Origin: Listeria cossartiae subsp. cayugensis
Lineage (GTDB): Bacteria; Bacillota; Bacilli; Lactobacillales; Listeriaceae
Length of the DNA: 64,000 bases
NCBI RefSeq assembly: GCF_014229095.1
Contig: NZ_JAARZC010000001.1
Location: 558,001 to 622,000 of the forward strand
Direction of reading: 5' to 3'
In this document: positions 17,967 through 26,683 of the stretch, piece by piece
How the letters are laid out: each line of letters begins with the position of its first letter
Position numbering within the stretch: the stretch's first letter is position 1
Made by a program: the position numbers and the translations under genes
Notes under the pieces: model-generated
Databases searched by the model: none
What the model was told of the DNA's origin: nothing
What the model saw: the letters and a program-made list of their open reading frames with translations, nothing else

Positions 17967-19340
17967 TTGAAAAAAACAGTAGGCGAAGTAGTAGCAATGT
18001 TAGATAGTTCCATCCATGTAGATACATTTCGCGATGTCGTCATTACTGGCGTTTGTTTTGATACAAGGCAAATAAAGTCAGGGGATTTATTTGTTCCGTT
18101 TGTAGGGAATTTGCGCGATGGACACGAATTCGTAAGTCAAGCACGCGAAATGGGCGCAGTTGCAACCTTTTGGCAAAAAGATGTACCCAATCCACCAACG
18201 GATTTTCCGGTCATTTTAGTAGAAGATACTTTGTTAGCATTACAAGAACTAGCGGCGAAGTATATTCAACAAGTAAAACCGAAAGTCATTGCGATTACAG
18301 GAAGCAATGGTAAAACGACAACGAAAGATATTATGGCAGCGATTGTCGAAACAACGTATAAAGTACATTATACTAGCGGGAATTTTAATAACCATATCGG
18401 CTTACCATACACGATTTTAACGATGCCAGAAGATACCGAAGTGGCGGTACTTGAAATGGGGATGAACCACCGACACGAAATCGAAGTACTTTCTAAAATT
18501 GCTAAGCCTGATATTGCGATTATTACGAATATCGGTGAGGCGCATATTGAGTATCTTGGCTCACGTGAAGAAATCGCCAAGGCAAAACTAGAAATTACAG
18601 CTGGGTTGAATCCGAGTGGGATCTTAATTTATCCGCACGAAGAAAACTTGTTGTTAGGCAATATTGATGGCGACTTTAGACAGCTTACTTTTGGCAAATC
18701 AGAGGCGGCAGAAATTTATCCGCTAGAAATTCGTGCAGAAGCAGAGGGTACTTCTTTTGTGACAAATTGGGAGCCAGAACGCGAAATTTTTGTGCCAATT
18801 ATCGGCGAACACAATGTTTTTAATACAATGGCGGCAATGCTTGCGGCGCGTGAAATTGGTATTGAAGGCGAAAAAATCCAGTCGGCGCTGAAAAATATGG
18901 AACGCTCTAAAAGTCGTTTGGAGTGGATCACAACAAAAAGCGGCGCGCGAATTTTGAATGATGCGTATAATTCCAGTCCAACGGCGCTAAAAACCGTGTT
19001 AAAAACATTTATGCATATGGATTCGAATGGCAAAGCGAAATATTTGGTACTTGCGGATATGCTTGAATTAGGAGATTTATCGACAAAACTTCACCAAGAA
19101 TCTGCCGAAGTGTTAGAAAATGGCACGATTGCGAAGATTTTCTTATATGGTGATGCAATGAAAGCATTCGGAACAGTAGCCGAAGCAAAAATTGGTCAGG
19201 GAAAAGTTCAACATTTTGACACAAAGGAATCGCTTGAAATGGCGCTTCTTTCCGAAATGACTGGAAATGAATGGATACTGGTCAAAGGTTCTTACGGAAT
19301 GGGCTTGAAAGATATAGTAGAAAATCTTATTATTAAGTGA
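17967..19340 (+). CDS. murF: UDP-N-acetylmuramoyl-tripeptide--D-alanyl-D-alanine ligase
   Basis: About 457 residues, a Mur ligase that adds D-Ala-D-Ala to the UDP-MurNAc-tripeptide, the last cytosolic step of precursor assembly. Seen: N-terminal substrate domain, P-loop AITGSNGKTTTKDIMA, VLEMGMNHRHEIEVL, and a C-terminal domain with ILNDAYNSSPTALK. The start chosen is TTG 17967 (protein begins LKKTVGEVVAML), because GGAAGAGAG lies in front of it and the upstream ATG at 17928 lies inside the ddl hairpin. It follows ddl, whose dipeptide product is its substrate. Confidence 0.95.
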   Translation: MKKTVGEVVAMLDSSIHVDTFRDVVITGVCFDTRQIKSGDLFVPFVGNLRDGHEFVSQAREMGAVATFWQKDVPNPPTDFPVILVEDTLLALQELAAKYIQQVKPKVIAITGSNGKTTTKDIMAAIVETTYKVHYTSGNFNNHIGLPYTILTMPEDTEVAVLEMGMNHRHEIEVLSKIAKPDIAIITNIGEAHIEYLGSREEIAKAKLEITAGLNPSGILIYPHEENLLLGNIDGDFRQLTFGKSEAAEIYPLEIRAEAEGTSFVTNWEPEREIFVPIIGEHNVFNTMAAMLAAREIGIEGEKIQSALKNMERSKSRLEWITTKSGARILNDAYNSSPTALKTVLKTFMHMDSNGKAKYLVLADMLELGDLSTKLHQESAEVLENGTIAKIFLYGDAMKAFGTVAEAKIGQGKVQHFDTKESLEMALLSEMTGNEWILVKGSYGMGLKDIVENLIIK

Positions 19341-19407
19341 CGAATAAAATTGGACATATACTATTACCGTTTAATTGGTAATAATTTTGGACAGGAGGAA
19401 AGGCATA

Positions 19408-20121
19408 ATGGTTGCTTGTTTGTGTATTCATGGTTTTACTGGTTCGCCGTCCGAGGTGAAGCCGCTCGCTGACTATTTGCGAGAGCATACAGATTGGGAT
19501 GTTTTAGCACCCACATTACCTGGCCATGATCACCTGCGCCACTTAAAAAATGTGACGTATAAAGATTGGATTGTTTTCGTAGACAGCATTTTAAGTCAAA
19601 TGCTGAAAGAAGACGACGAAGTATATATTATTGGTTTTTCCATGGGTGGCTTACTCGCGGGATGGCTTGCTAGGCATTATCCAGAAGTGAAAAAGCTGGT
19701 ACTTCTAAGCACCGCCGTAAATGCGATGGAATGGCCGCAAATTGTCGAAAATTCCAAGCAAGTAATAACCGAAGCAAAAGAAGTAACACTCAAAAATAGT
19801 CCGATGTTCAAACGTTACCAAAAGAAAGTAACAGAAACACCTTGGACGTCCACGTTACAGTTTAAAAAAATGGTCGCTTTAGCAAAACCAGTTTTTGAAC
19901 ATATCGAAATTCCAACATTTATTGCACAAGGCAGTGCTGACCAAGTAGTTCCTGCTGAAAAAAGTGTCAACTTCTTAATGGAAAGCATTCCTGGACCGAA
20001 AGAATTATTTATTTTAGAAGGTTCCAAACACGTGATTTGTCAGGATGAACAAGCAGACAAATTATTTGCAGCTGTCTTAACATTTTTGCAAAAAGATATG
20101 GCTGTATTACATGCAAATTAA
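19408..20121 (+). CDS. Carboxylesterase / alpha-beta hydrolase (Est30-like)
   Basis: A 237-residue alpha/beta hydrolase. It starts VACLCIHGFTGSPSEVKPLADYL (oxyanion-hole HGFTGSP), and has the nucleophile elbow GFSMGG, the acid in GSADQVVP and the catalytic His in EGSKHVICQDEQ. Length and motifs fit the Est30/YvaK carboxylesterase group, which hydrolyses short-chain esters. The start is ATG 19408, nine bases after AGGAGGA; an upstream in-frame TTG lacks a ribosome-binding site. Physiological substrate unknown. Monocistronic, ended by a hairpin. Confidence 0.9.
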   Translation: MVACLCIHGFTGSPSEVKPLADYLREHTDWDVLAPTLPGHDHLRHLKNVTYKDWIVFVDSILSQMLKEDDEVYIIGFSMGGLLAGWLARHYPEVKKLVLLSTAVNAMEWPQIVENSKQVITEAKEVTLKNSPMFKRYQKKVTETPWTSTLQFKKMVALAKPVFEHIEIPTFIAQGSADQVVPAEKSVNFLMESIPGPKELFILEGSKHVICQDEQADKLFAAVLTFLQKDMAVLHAN

Positions 20122-20166
20122 TAAAAAAGCTGGAAATTGTTTTCGGACAATTTTCAGCTTTTTTTA
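20122..20166 (+). terminator. Terminator after the carboxylesterase gene
   Basis: Hairpin AAAAAGCTGGAAATTGT / ACAATTTTCAGCTTTTT followed by more T. Confidence 0.8.
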
Positions 20167-20583
20167 AAAGATTTAATGTTAAAAACGGCTAAAACTCGCT
20201 GATAAACGTACATTTGAAAAGAAATAACTTTTTTTATTCGATAATAGCTCGGAAAGATAAGGTTTTGCCGTTGAAAAGAAATAGTTAGTGTGTTATGATG
20301 ATAGATGGAAGTTTATTAGGTTTATATTTAGCCTAGTGATTAATGAGGGCTTTTTTATTTGATGCGTTAGAACTGCTATAATGGCAGAGAAATTTTCTGA
20401 TGCCGTGAATCATTTTGCTTGGTGCGCCCAGGCTTTTCTATTGCAGAAAAATGAAAATGAAAGATAGCAGTTTTCATAAAAACAACTGCAAATGAACAGA
20501 CAAACAATCGTAATAAGCGTATTGTGATGAATTATAAAAGTAGCTCTCCTACCAAACTTTAAACAGGTAAAGGAGAAATGACA
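20167..20583 (+). promoter_or_regulatory. Long cshA upstream region and leader
   Basis: About 415 bases without a gene. A 13-base direct repeat, TTGAAAAGAAATA, occurs at 20214 and 20271. A plausible promoter lies at about 20266-20297 (TTGCCG ... TATGAT), which would give a leader near 280 bases. Long leaders are usual for cold-induced DEAD-box helicase and cold-shock genes, where RNA structure controls expression. I could not derive a definite structure by eye. Confidence 0.45.
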
Positions 20584-22134
20584 TTGACAAAATTTTCGGA
20601 GTTCGGACTGGACGAAAAAATTGTAAAATCAGTAAATCGGATGGGGTTTGAAGAAGCAACACCAATCCAAGAAAAGACAATTCCACTAGGACTAGCAGGT
20701 AAAGACTTAATCGGGCAAGCACAAACAGGTACTGGTAAAACAGCCGCTTTTGGTCTTCCAATGATCCACAAAATTGACCAAAAGAGTAACAACGTACAAG
20801 CTTTAATTATTGCTCCAACACGTGAACTTGCAATCCAAGTTTCTGAAGAGCTTTATAAACTTAGCTATGACAAACATGTACGCGTGCTAGCGGTTTACGG
20901 TGGTAGTGATATCAGTCGTCAAATCCGTTCACTTAAGAAAAACCCACAAATCGTAGTTGGTACGCCAGGACGTATTTTGGATCATATCAACCGTCGCACA
21001 CTTAAACTAGACAACGTGGAAACACTTGTACTAGATGAAGCAGACGAAATGCTAAACATGGGCTTCATTGATGATATCGAAACTATTCTAAAAGAAGTAC
21101 CAGCAGAACGTCAAACATTACTATTTTCTGCAACGATGCCTGATCCAATTCGCCGTATTGGTGAACGTTTCATGCACAGCCCAGAACTTATTCGCATTAA
21201 AGCGAAAGAAATGACTGCACTATTAATCGAACAATTCTTCGTAAAAGTGCACGAAAAAGAAAAATTTGACGTATTATCTCGTTTATTAGACGTTCAATCA
21301 CCAGAACTAGCAATTGTTTTCGGTCGTACAAAACGTCGTGTAGACGAATTATCTCGCGCGCTTGACATGCGTGGTTACGTGGCTGAAGGTATCCACGGTG
21401 ACTTAACGCAAGCAAAACGTATGAGCGTACTACGCAAATTTAAAGAAGGAAAAATTGATGTTCTTGTTGCAACAGACGTAGCAGCACGTGGACTTGATAT
21501 TTCTGGAGTTACACACGTATATAACTATGACATTCCACAAGATCCAGAAAGCTATGTTCACCGTATCGGTCGTACTGGTCGTGCTGGTAAAGAAGGTATG
21601 GCGATTACTTTCGTACAACCTCGTGAAATGGGTTATCTACGTATCGTTGAAGAAACTACGAAAAAACGTATGCAACCACTTCAAGCTCCTACATGGGACG
21701 AAGCATTTGCAGGCCAATTACGCGTAGCAACTGAAAAAATTCAAGCAGCAATCACAGAAGAAAACTTAGCTGACTACAAAACGTTTGCTAACGAACTTCT
21801 TGAAAAATACGATGCAACTGACATCGCAGCAGCAATGCTTAAAATGTTAGCAAAAGAACCAGACAAAACACCTGTCCATATTACTGAAGAGCGTCCATTA
21901 CCATCCCGTGGTGGCGGTGGCTACAAAGGTAAAAATGGTAAAGGCGGCAAAGGTGGCAGCTATCGCGGCGGAAGCGGCAAAGGCGGAAGCTACCGTGATC
22001 GCAACAACAGCGGCAAAGGTCGTCGTAGTGGCGGTGGAAGCGGCTCTGGCGGTTCTGGCAATCGTGATCGTCGTGGTGGCGGAGAACAACGCAGCGGCGG
22101 CAACAAAGGCAACTACTCACAAAAATCTAAATAA
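20584..22134 (+). CDS. cshA: DEAD-box ATP-dependent RNA helicase CshA
   Basis: A 516-residue DEAD-box helicase that unwinds RNA in cold adaptation, ribosome assembly and the RNA degradosome. Motifs: Q motif [53 protein letters not shown] and [10 protein letters not shown]. The last 75 residues are an RGG/glycine-serine-rich tail ([20 protein letters not shown]), an RNA-binding low-complexity region. The start chosen is TTG 20584, eight bases after GGAG; the ATG at 20578 is only two bases from it and is unlikely. Preceded by a long leader, followed by a strong terminator. Confidence 0.95.
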   Translation: MTKFSEFGLDEKIVKSVNRMGFEEATPIQEKTIPLGLAGKDLIGQAQTGTGKTAAFGLPMIHKIDQKSNNVQALIIAPTRELAIQVSEELYKLSYDKHVRVLAVYGGSDISRQIRSLKKNPQIVVGTPGRILDHINRRTLKLDNVETLVLDEADEMLNMGFIDDIETILKEVPAERQTLLFSATMPDPIRRIGERFMHSPELIRIKAKEMTALLIEQFFVKVHEKEKFDVLSRLLDVQSPELAIVFGRTKRRVDELSRALDMRGYVAEGIHGDLTQAKRMSVLRKFKEGKIDVLVATDVAARGLDISGVTHVYNYDIPQDPESYVHRIGRTGRAGKEGMAITFVQPREMGYLRIVEETTKKRMQPLQAPTWDEAFAGQLRVATEKIQAAITEENLADYKTFANELLEKYDATDIAAAMLKMLAKEPDKTPVHITEERPLPSRGGGGYKGKNGKGGKGGSYRGGSGKGGSYRDRNNSGKGRRSGGGSGSGGSGNRDRRGGGEQRSGGNKGNYSQKSK

Positions 22135-22162
22135 GATTATTAGACAAATAGTTACCATATAG

Positions 22163-22212
22163 ATAGACTGTAGATAAAGAAGTTTTTAACTTTATCTACA
22201 GTCTGTTTTTTT
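22163..22212 (+). terminator. Strong terminator after cshA
   Basis: A 15-bp perfect stem, AGACTGTAGATAAAG / CTTTATCTACAGTCT, followed by TTTTTTT. Confidence 0.92.
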
Positions 22213-22253
22213 ATAAATACTAATGTTAGGGATACGGGAGTGTGGCGCTCGTC

Positions 22254-22430
22254 ATGAAGATAAACAAAATTATCGAATATATTGTAGTAGCAGTCATCGT
22301 TTTAGGGTGGACTTACTTCATTGTCATTAAAGAAATTCTCCCTAAAAATATAGGTTTTATTTCATTAGTAATTCTATCATTAGTTCTTTATTTTGTAGGC
22401 AAAAGGTTGAATGGGAAACATAGCAGATAA
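22254..22430 (+). CDS. Small hypothetical membrane protein
   Basis: About 58 residues with two hydrophobic helices (IIEYIVVAVIVLGWTYFIVI and NIGFISLVILSLVLYFVG) and a basic tail KRLNGKHSR. No family recognised. The start is uncertain: ATG 22254 lies 13 bases after GGGAG, while GTG 22242 (62 residues) is too close to it. It lies between two terminators and appears monocistronic. Confidence 0.6.
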   Translation: MKINKIIEYIVVAVIVLGWTYFIVIKEILPKNIGFISLVILSLVLYFVGKRLNGKHSR

Positions 22431-22464
22431 AAAAACGGCTATACTCTAAGTAGCCGTTTTTTAT
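22430..22464 (+). terminator. Terminator after the small membrane protein gene
   Basis: Hairpin AAAAACGGCTA / TAGCCGTTTTTT with a 9-base loop. Confidence 0.85.
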
Positions 22465-22528
22465 GTGCAATAATTCATTTACATTAACTTCCAAATATGA
22501 GAAAATAGCATGTTGGCAAAATTGCCAC

Positions 22529-22570
22529 ACGTGGTTCATTCATACCATCCCACGTAAAAAAACTAGGAGG
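22529..22570 (+). promoter_or_regulatory. preQ1-I riboswitch controlling queT translation
   Basis: P1 ACGTGG (22529-22534) pairs with CCACGT (22550-22555); the loop begins with the conserved TTC, and the 3' tail AAAAAAACTAGGAGG matches the A-rich pseudoknot strand of the preQ1-I class. The Shine-Dalgarno AGGAGG is part of this tail, so ligand binding should block translation of queT. Confidence 0.85.
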
Positions 22571-22577
22571 AAAAATA

Positions 22578-23066
22578 ATGAAAATGAAAATTTTGACGGT
22601 GAATGCAATTATTGCCGCACTGTATGTAGTGCTCGGAATGATTGTGGCGCCAATTGGGTTTATGGCATTACAATTTAGAATACCAGAAATTTTTAATCAC
22701 CTAATCGTCTTTAATAAAAAGTACTTTTGGGGCATTATCGTAGGTGTTTTTATTACGAATTTGTTCTTTTCCGGATTAGGTTGGATTGATTTAGTTTTTG
22801 GCGTAGCGCAGTCGGCTATTTCCCTTTTACTAATGATTGGAATTTCTAAATACGTTAAAGGAATTATTCCGCGGATGATTATTAATACGATTCTATTCTC
22901 CGTAACGATGGCGATTATCGCTTGGGAGCTAGTAATCGTTTTTGACTTACCGTTCCTAATTACTTGGGCAACAACAGCCGCAAGTGAGTTCATTGTGATG
23001 GGTGTCGGGATTCCGTTGATGTATTTATTGAATAAACGGTTGAATTTCCGTAAAATGATTGATTAA
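22578..23066 (+). CDS. queT: Queuosine precursor ECF transporter S component QueT
   Basis: A 162-residue integral membrane protein with about five hydrophobic segments, matching the QueT family (substrate-binding S component of an energy-coupling-factor transporter). Typical features are the N-terminal AIIAALYVVLGMIVAPIGFMALQFRIPE and GLGWIDLVFG. It should import a queuosine precursor such as preQ1 or queuine with a shared EcfAAT module encoded elsewhere. The preQ1-I riboswitch directly upstream supports this assignment. The start ATG is seven bases after AGGAGG. Confidence 0.93.
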   Translation: MKMKILTVNAIIAALYVVLGMIVAPIGFMALQFRIPEIFNHLIVFNKKYFWGIIVGVFITNLFFSGLGWIDLVFGVAQSAISLLLMIGISKYVKGIIPRMIINTILFSVTMAIIAWELVIVFDLPFLITWATTAASEFIVMGVGIPLMYLLNKRLNFRKMID

Positions 23067-23073
23067 GCGAGAA

Positions 23074-23102
23074 AGTCTAAGGAAACTTAGGCTCTTTTTT
23101 TA
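23074..23102 (+). terminator. Terminator after queT
   Basis: Short hairpin AGTCTAAG-GAAA-CTTAGGCT followed by TTTTTTT. Confidence 0.75.
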
Positions 23103-23349
23103 TGAATTTTTGAGAAAGATAACATAATAAAAAGGGAGGTTAAAAGCTATCTCCAAAAAATTTAGTAATATTTTTCGGAAAGTAATTGGTGAATGTTTAA
23201 ATTTAACAAATAAATAGTATATATATGATATTTATAAAATTATTAACAATGTTTATGTGAAATCTTTCACGTTGTAGCTTGGTGATTTCTTAGATATACT
23301 TAAATAGTAAACACTTTTAATATAATACTAACTTGAGAGGAATGAGCAG

Positions 23350-24039
23350 ATGAAAGTAAAGAAAGAGAGTGTTCAGGATTATTTGTATCAGAACCTGCGG
23401 GAACAATGGAAAATATTGTTCGGGGTAGAAACCGAGATACACTTACACAAATGGCTTATTAATTATAAGAATGATTGTTTGTTTTTGTATAACGTCCATG
23501 GCTTATTGATTGGTGAATCTTCCAACGACTTAAAAGACGAACAAAGAAAATTAGTATACAAGAAAACAGCAAGTACATTGGAAATTATTGATAGTTTATC
23601 TACATTACAGATACCTTTATCAGCTGCTAAACTAGCCATACAAATGGTTTGTGACTATCTTTATGATTATTTACCACTAGGTAGTGTAGTTATACTAAAT
23701 AAGAAATATCTAGGGAGAGCTTTCGAAGTGGATGAGATTCAACAAGTTCGATTTGTTATTACGCAACGGTTTGCCTGCATTCCTGATACGGAAACTTTTT
23801 ATCCTTATGGAGGTATTATTTACCCTATTGGACAAATTGAAGGTGAAAGAGTGATATATTTCACTCCCCCACTAATTGAAGAAGTCCAGCATTTTGGTTT
23901 TCAGGATGATACAGACCGTGCATTTGTGCTAGAAATGAAAGAAGAGCTTATCAAGAGAAAAAAATTCCAATCAATTGCTTTTATTGATTCTAAAAAAAGA
24001 GAACAGGCACAACAGGTTATTGAACGGAGAGGACGCTAA
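23350..24039 (+). CDS. DUF4176-containing T7SS-associated protein
   Basis: A 229-residue soluble protein, first gene of the toxin module. The central segment YLPLGSVVILNKKYLGRAFEV followed by YPYGGIIYPIGQ fits DUF4176, a small domain found in type VII secretion and LXG toxin loci. N- and C-terminal parts are charged, and the protein is longer than a bare DUF4176 protein. Its role is unknown; a cytosolic helper is a reasonable inference from position. It is separated from the next gene by two bases, so the module is one operon. Codon use is more AT-rich than in flanking genes. Confidence 0.65.
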   Translation: MKVKKESVQDYLYQNLREQWKILFGVETEIHLHKWLINYKNDCLFLYNVHGLLIGESSNDLKDEQRKLVYKKTASTLEIIDSLSTLQIPLSAAKLAIQMVCDYLYDYLPLGSVVILNKKYLGRAFEVDEIQQVRFVITQRFACIPDTETFYPYGGIIYPIGQIEGERVIYFTPPLIEEVQHFGFQDDTDRAFVLEMKEELIKRKKFQSIAFIDSKKREQAQQVIERRGR

Positions 24040-24041
24040 CT

Positions 24042-24332
24042 ATGAGCGAAATTAAAATAGATTATAAAACATTCGCTTCTGAGTCAGCTAAATTAGAGCA
24101 AGCAATTGCACAATTTGAACCCTTTACAGCACGATTTACTGCCGAAACAGTTCCTCGCCTAGATGGATTCAATTCCGACTTTATTGACTCATTGCGTGGA
24201 ACCTTAACGAATATGGCTGATGATACAGGTCCTGAGTTACTCGCAACTATCAAAACTTTTAGTCAGAAAGTACAAGTACTCACAAATGAGTTTGAAACAC
24301 TAGATGAAGAACTTGCGAATCAGGGGGAATAA
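24042..24332 (+). CDS. LXG-partner helical protein (DUF3130/SACOL2603-like), T7SS targeting
   Basis: A 96-residue helical protein in the size range of WXG100-like proteins, without a WXG motif. It resembles the DUF3130/SACOL2603-type family encoded just before LXG toxins. Near the C-terminus it has FETLD (Phe84 to Asp88), which fits the FxxxD signal described for such partners, analogous to the YxxxD/E type VII export signal. Known relatives bind the LXG domain and are co-targeted to the secretion machine. Its start is two bases after the previous stop, with GGAG upstream. Confidence 0.7.
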   Translation: MSEIKIDYKTFASESAKLEQAIAQFEPFTARFTAETVPRLDGFNSDFIDSLRGTLTNMADDTGPELLATIKTFSQKVQVLTNEFETLDEELANQGE

Positions 24333-24533
24333 ATGATGTATTATACGTTATATCAAAGAGAAGTATTAATGGCATTAGAGAAAATGATTTATATGATGAA
24401 TAAGAATTTTAGTCAAATGGATCTAGAAAATGCAAACATTCAATATGACATGGAAGAAATACAACTTAACATACTACGATACATTAATGCTGCAATTGAT
24501 CAAATTGGTGATTATCGTTTTACTGAGGAGTAG
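24333..24533 (+). CDS. Small helical protein of the LXG module
   Basis: A 66-residue predicted helical protein (MMYYTLYQREVLMALEKMIYMMNKNF...), rich in Met and Tyr, acidic in its second half. The start is ATG 24333 or 24336, immediately after the previous stop, with GGGGGA in front. By position it corresponds to the second small partner found in LXG operons (often about 110-120 residues and of the DUF3958 type), but it is shorter and I cannot confirm homology. It lies five bases upstream of the toxin gene. Confidence 0.55.
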   Translation: MMYYTLYQREVLMALEKMIYMMNKNFSQMDLENANIQYDMEEIQLNILRYINAAIDQIGDYRFTEE

Positions 24534-24538
24534 CAACT

Positions 24539-26074
24539 ATGAAAAGAGACTTGAAAATTAACTTCGGAATACTTGAGCAAATACGCGACGAACTTTATCA
24601 GTTTATGCGAGCATTAGAGAATATGAAGGCATCGGTTAATAATATTGATAATCTACTGGCAAACGCAAGTGGGAAAAGCATTGAAGCTATCTCAGAAGAT
24701 AAGCAAGGCGTTATCACAGCAATTGATACATATAAAGAACAAGTGAATGATGTATATGTTTTAATCAGTGATTACATTGGGGATATGACGGCTTATATAC
24801 GCCCTATTAATCAGTATGGATTAATGCGAGTTGATCGTGATGATATTTGGTGGAATATTAGTCAGATTGAAGGTGCAAATGCAGTAAATGTAACTAAACC
24901 ATCGCGATATGGTTATACAGCTATCGCAGGATATGAAACTGATGCGAATAATGACCTCGTTGCTGAACAAATTGAAGCGGATATAGCTTATCTTAAAACA
25001 AGAATTAGTGGTGAGATTAGTGCTTTATGGCAAATTCATGACCAGCAAATCGCTCCCTTCGAGGATACGGATGATCATTTTAAAAGTCGCTCAGAAACAC
25101 TTTATGATAGATACACAAGTTGGGAAGAGCGAAACAAAGATATTATGCTAGGGATAGAATCAGGCATATATAATTTTTTTGCTGGAGCGATAACAGGACT
25201 AATAGGAATCGTAGAGGGAATCATTACACTTGGCGGAGGTTTCATAAACTATATAAGATGTGGTATTATTTATTTGGCAACTGCTCCATTTGGAACGACA
25301 CCAGAAGATGTACTGACATCGCTTGATGAAACGCACTCCTTATTTGCGAGTGTTTTGAAAGATCCTGCCCTAATTATTGAAGGAATGGCGCAAAATATTA
25401 GTGATACATATGAAGAAAAAGGTATAATGTATAGTGTAGGTGCGATTGTTCCTGAAATAGTAATGGAGATATTAGTAACAAAAGGTTTAGGAAAAATAGC
25501 GAAACTCGCTAATTTTGGCGATAACTTAGCCGATATGAGTAAGTATGCGGATGAAATTGTGGATGCTGCTGATATTACTAAAAAAACTAAGTTATTAGAA
25601 TCATTAATTCGTATTGGGAAAAGATTTGTTAAGGAACCCCTTGATGCAGATGGAAACTTGTTATCTAATGTATTTTATTATACCGGAGAATTTGGAGACC
25701 ATATGGGAGTTACGGATGATTTAGGTCGATTAGTTGAAATGCATGTTGATGATTTAAAATTATCAAATAGCCCTCGTCCGCGTCATAATCCAGACACACC
25801 AGGAAAACTACCAGGTGACCAAGCGGGGCATATTATTGCAGATCAATTTGGTGGATCAGCAGAATTAGATAACTTAGTATCTCAGCTAACTAATGTTAAT
25901 AAGAGCCAGTATCGAAAGTTAGAAATTGAATGGGCAAATGCATTAAAAGATGGGAAATCTGTTACAGTGAATGTTAAAATAAATTATGCAGCAGATGGAG
26001 TGCGGCCTACTAGTTTTAAAATAGACTATAAAATTGACGGACACGAATATTTGGAAACTTTAAGTAATATTTAG
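24539..26074 (+). CDS. LXG-domain polymorphic toxin with C-terminal nonspecific nuclease (YeeF-like)
   Basis: A 511-residue predicted type VII secretion effector. Residues 1 to about 210 are a long helical LXG-type targeting domain. Residues about 215-320 are glycine- and alanine-rich and hydrophobic (NFFAGAITGLIGIVEGIITLGGGF), possibly used in entering the target cell. Residues about 395-511 are a nuclease domain of the DNA/RNA nonspecific endonuclease NS_2 type: AGHIIADQFGG with catalytic-type His431, then NLV (Asn445), VN (Asn454) and Glu462. The domain order and following YezG-like gene match Bacillus YeeF/YezG. It should kill neighbouring bacteria by degrading nucleic acid. The secretion machine is not in this window. 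Confidence 0.82.
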   Translation: MKRDLKINFGILEQIRDELYQFMRALENMKASVNNIDNLLANASGKSIEAISEDKQGVITAIDTYKEQVNDVYVLISDYIGDMTAYIRPINQYGLMRVDRDDIWWNISQIEGANAVNVTKPSRYGYTAIAGYETDANNDLVAEQIEADIAYLKTRISGEISALWQIHDQQIAPFEDTDDHFKSRSETLYDRYTSWEERNKDIMLGIESGIYNFFAGAITGLIGIVEGIITLGGGFINYIRCGIIYLATAPFGTTPEDVLTSLDETHSLFASVLKDPALIIEGMAQNISDTYEEKGIMYSVGAIVPEIVMEILVTKGLGKIAKLANFGDNLADMSKYADEIVDAADITKKTKLLESLIRIGKRFVKEPLDADGNLLSNVFYYTGEFGDHMGVTDDLGRLVEMHVDDLKLSNSPRPRHNPDTPGKLPGDQAGHIIADQFGGSAELDNLVSQLTNVNKSQYRKLEIEWANALKDGKSVTVNVKINYAADGVRPTSFKIDYKIDGHEYLETLSNI

Positions 26075-26085
26075 GAGGAAAGATT

Positions 26086-26544
26086 ATGTTTGATTTGAAA
26101 GAATTTCATGAAAAACAAAATAATATCATTAGGGAACTTATTCAACTAGCCATTGACATGTTTCCAGAAAAAAATATGGCTGATAAAATATATGTATATG
26201 GAAATATGGAAGAATCATATTTTTATAATGTATTATTTGAGTATCAGGGAAGAGTTTTCCAAAAAGAAGACTTATTCAATCAACTAGGAATTAGCAAAGA
26301 TATTGTTAGTGAACGAGTTACAAATAGTTTGAGTGAAGGCAATGATAACTTAATCGCATTAAAACAAGAATATCTCATTACTAATCAACAACCTCCTGAA
26401 AGTATTAAATTAGTATACAACTCTCAAACAGGACAAATGAGTATGTACATCAATTATGATAAAGTCACTACAATGGAATATAGTAAACGAGCTGATTTTC
26501 TAAAATGGAAACAAGAGCTTAATGAAGAAATAAGCAAAAGCTAA
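26086..26544 (+). CDS. YezG/DUF600-family immunity protein
   Basis: A 152-residue acidic cytosolic protein that resembles the YezG (DUF600) immunity family: an N-terminal helical part, MADKIYVYGNMEESYFYNVLFEYQGR, and the late KLVYNSQTGQMSMYINYDK. YezG protects Bacillus subtilis from the nuclease toxin YeeF. Encoded 11 bases after the toxin stop, behind GGAGGAAAG, it should bind and block the nuclease domain of the preceding toxin. A strong terminator follows and ends the module. Confidence 0.82.
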   Translation: MFDLKEFHEKQNNIIRELIQLAIDMFPEKNMADKIYVYGNMEESYFYNVLFEYQGRVFQKEDLFNQLGISKDIVSERVTNSLSEGNDNLIALKQEYLITNQQPPESIKLVYNSQTGQMSMYINYDKVTTMEYSKRADFLKWKQELNEEISKS

Positions 26545-26588
26545 AAGAAGGATTATGACGAAGGTATTTACCGTCATAATCCTTTTTT
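26545..26588 (+). terminator. Terminator closing the LXG module
   Basis: Perfect hairpin AAGGATTATGACG / CGTCATAATCCTT followed by TTTT. Confidence 0.9.
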
Positions 26589-26683
26589 CAATATCAAATT
26601 GAATGTTGCATATTAATCTCCTAAAACTTATTATTTTGACAGTATCAATACAATCTTTACTAATAGGAACATTCTATGAAAAA

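Noticed and set aside
21881-22162. Several overlapping open frames in the 3' end of cshA on both strands
   Set aside because: They come from the repetitive Gly/Arg/Ser-rich codons of the helicase tail. No ribosome-binding sites, and the proteins are low complexity.
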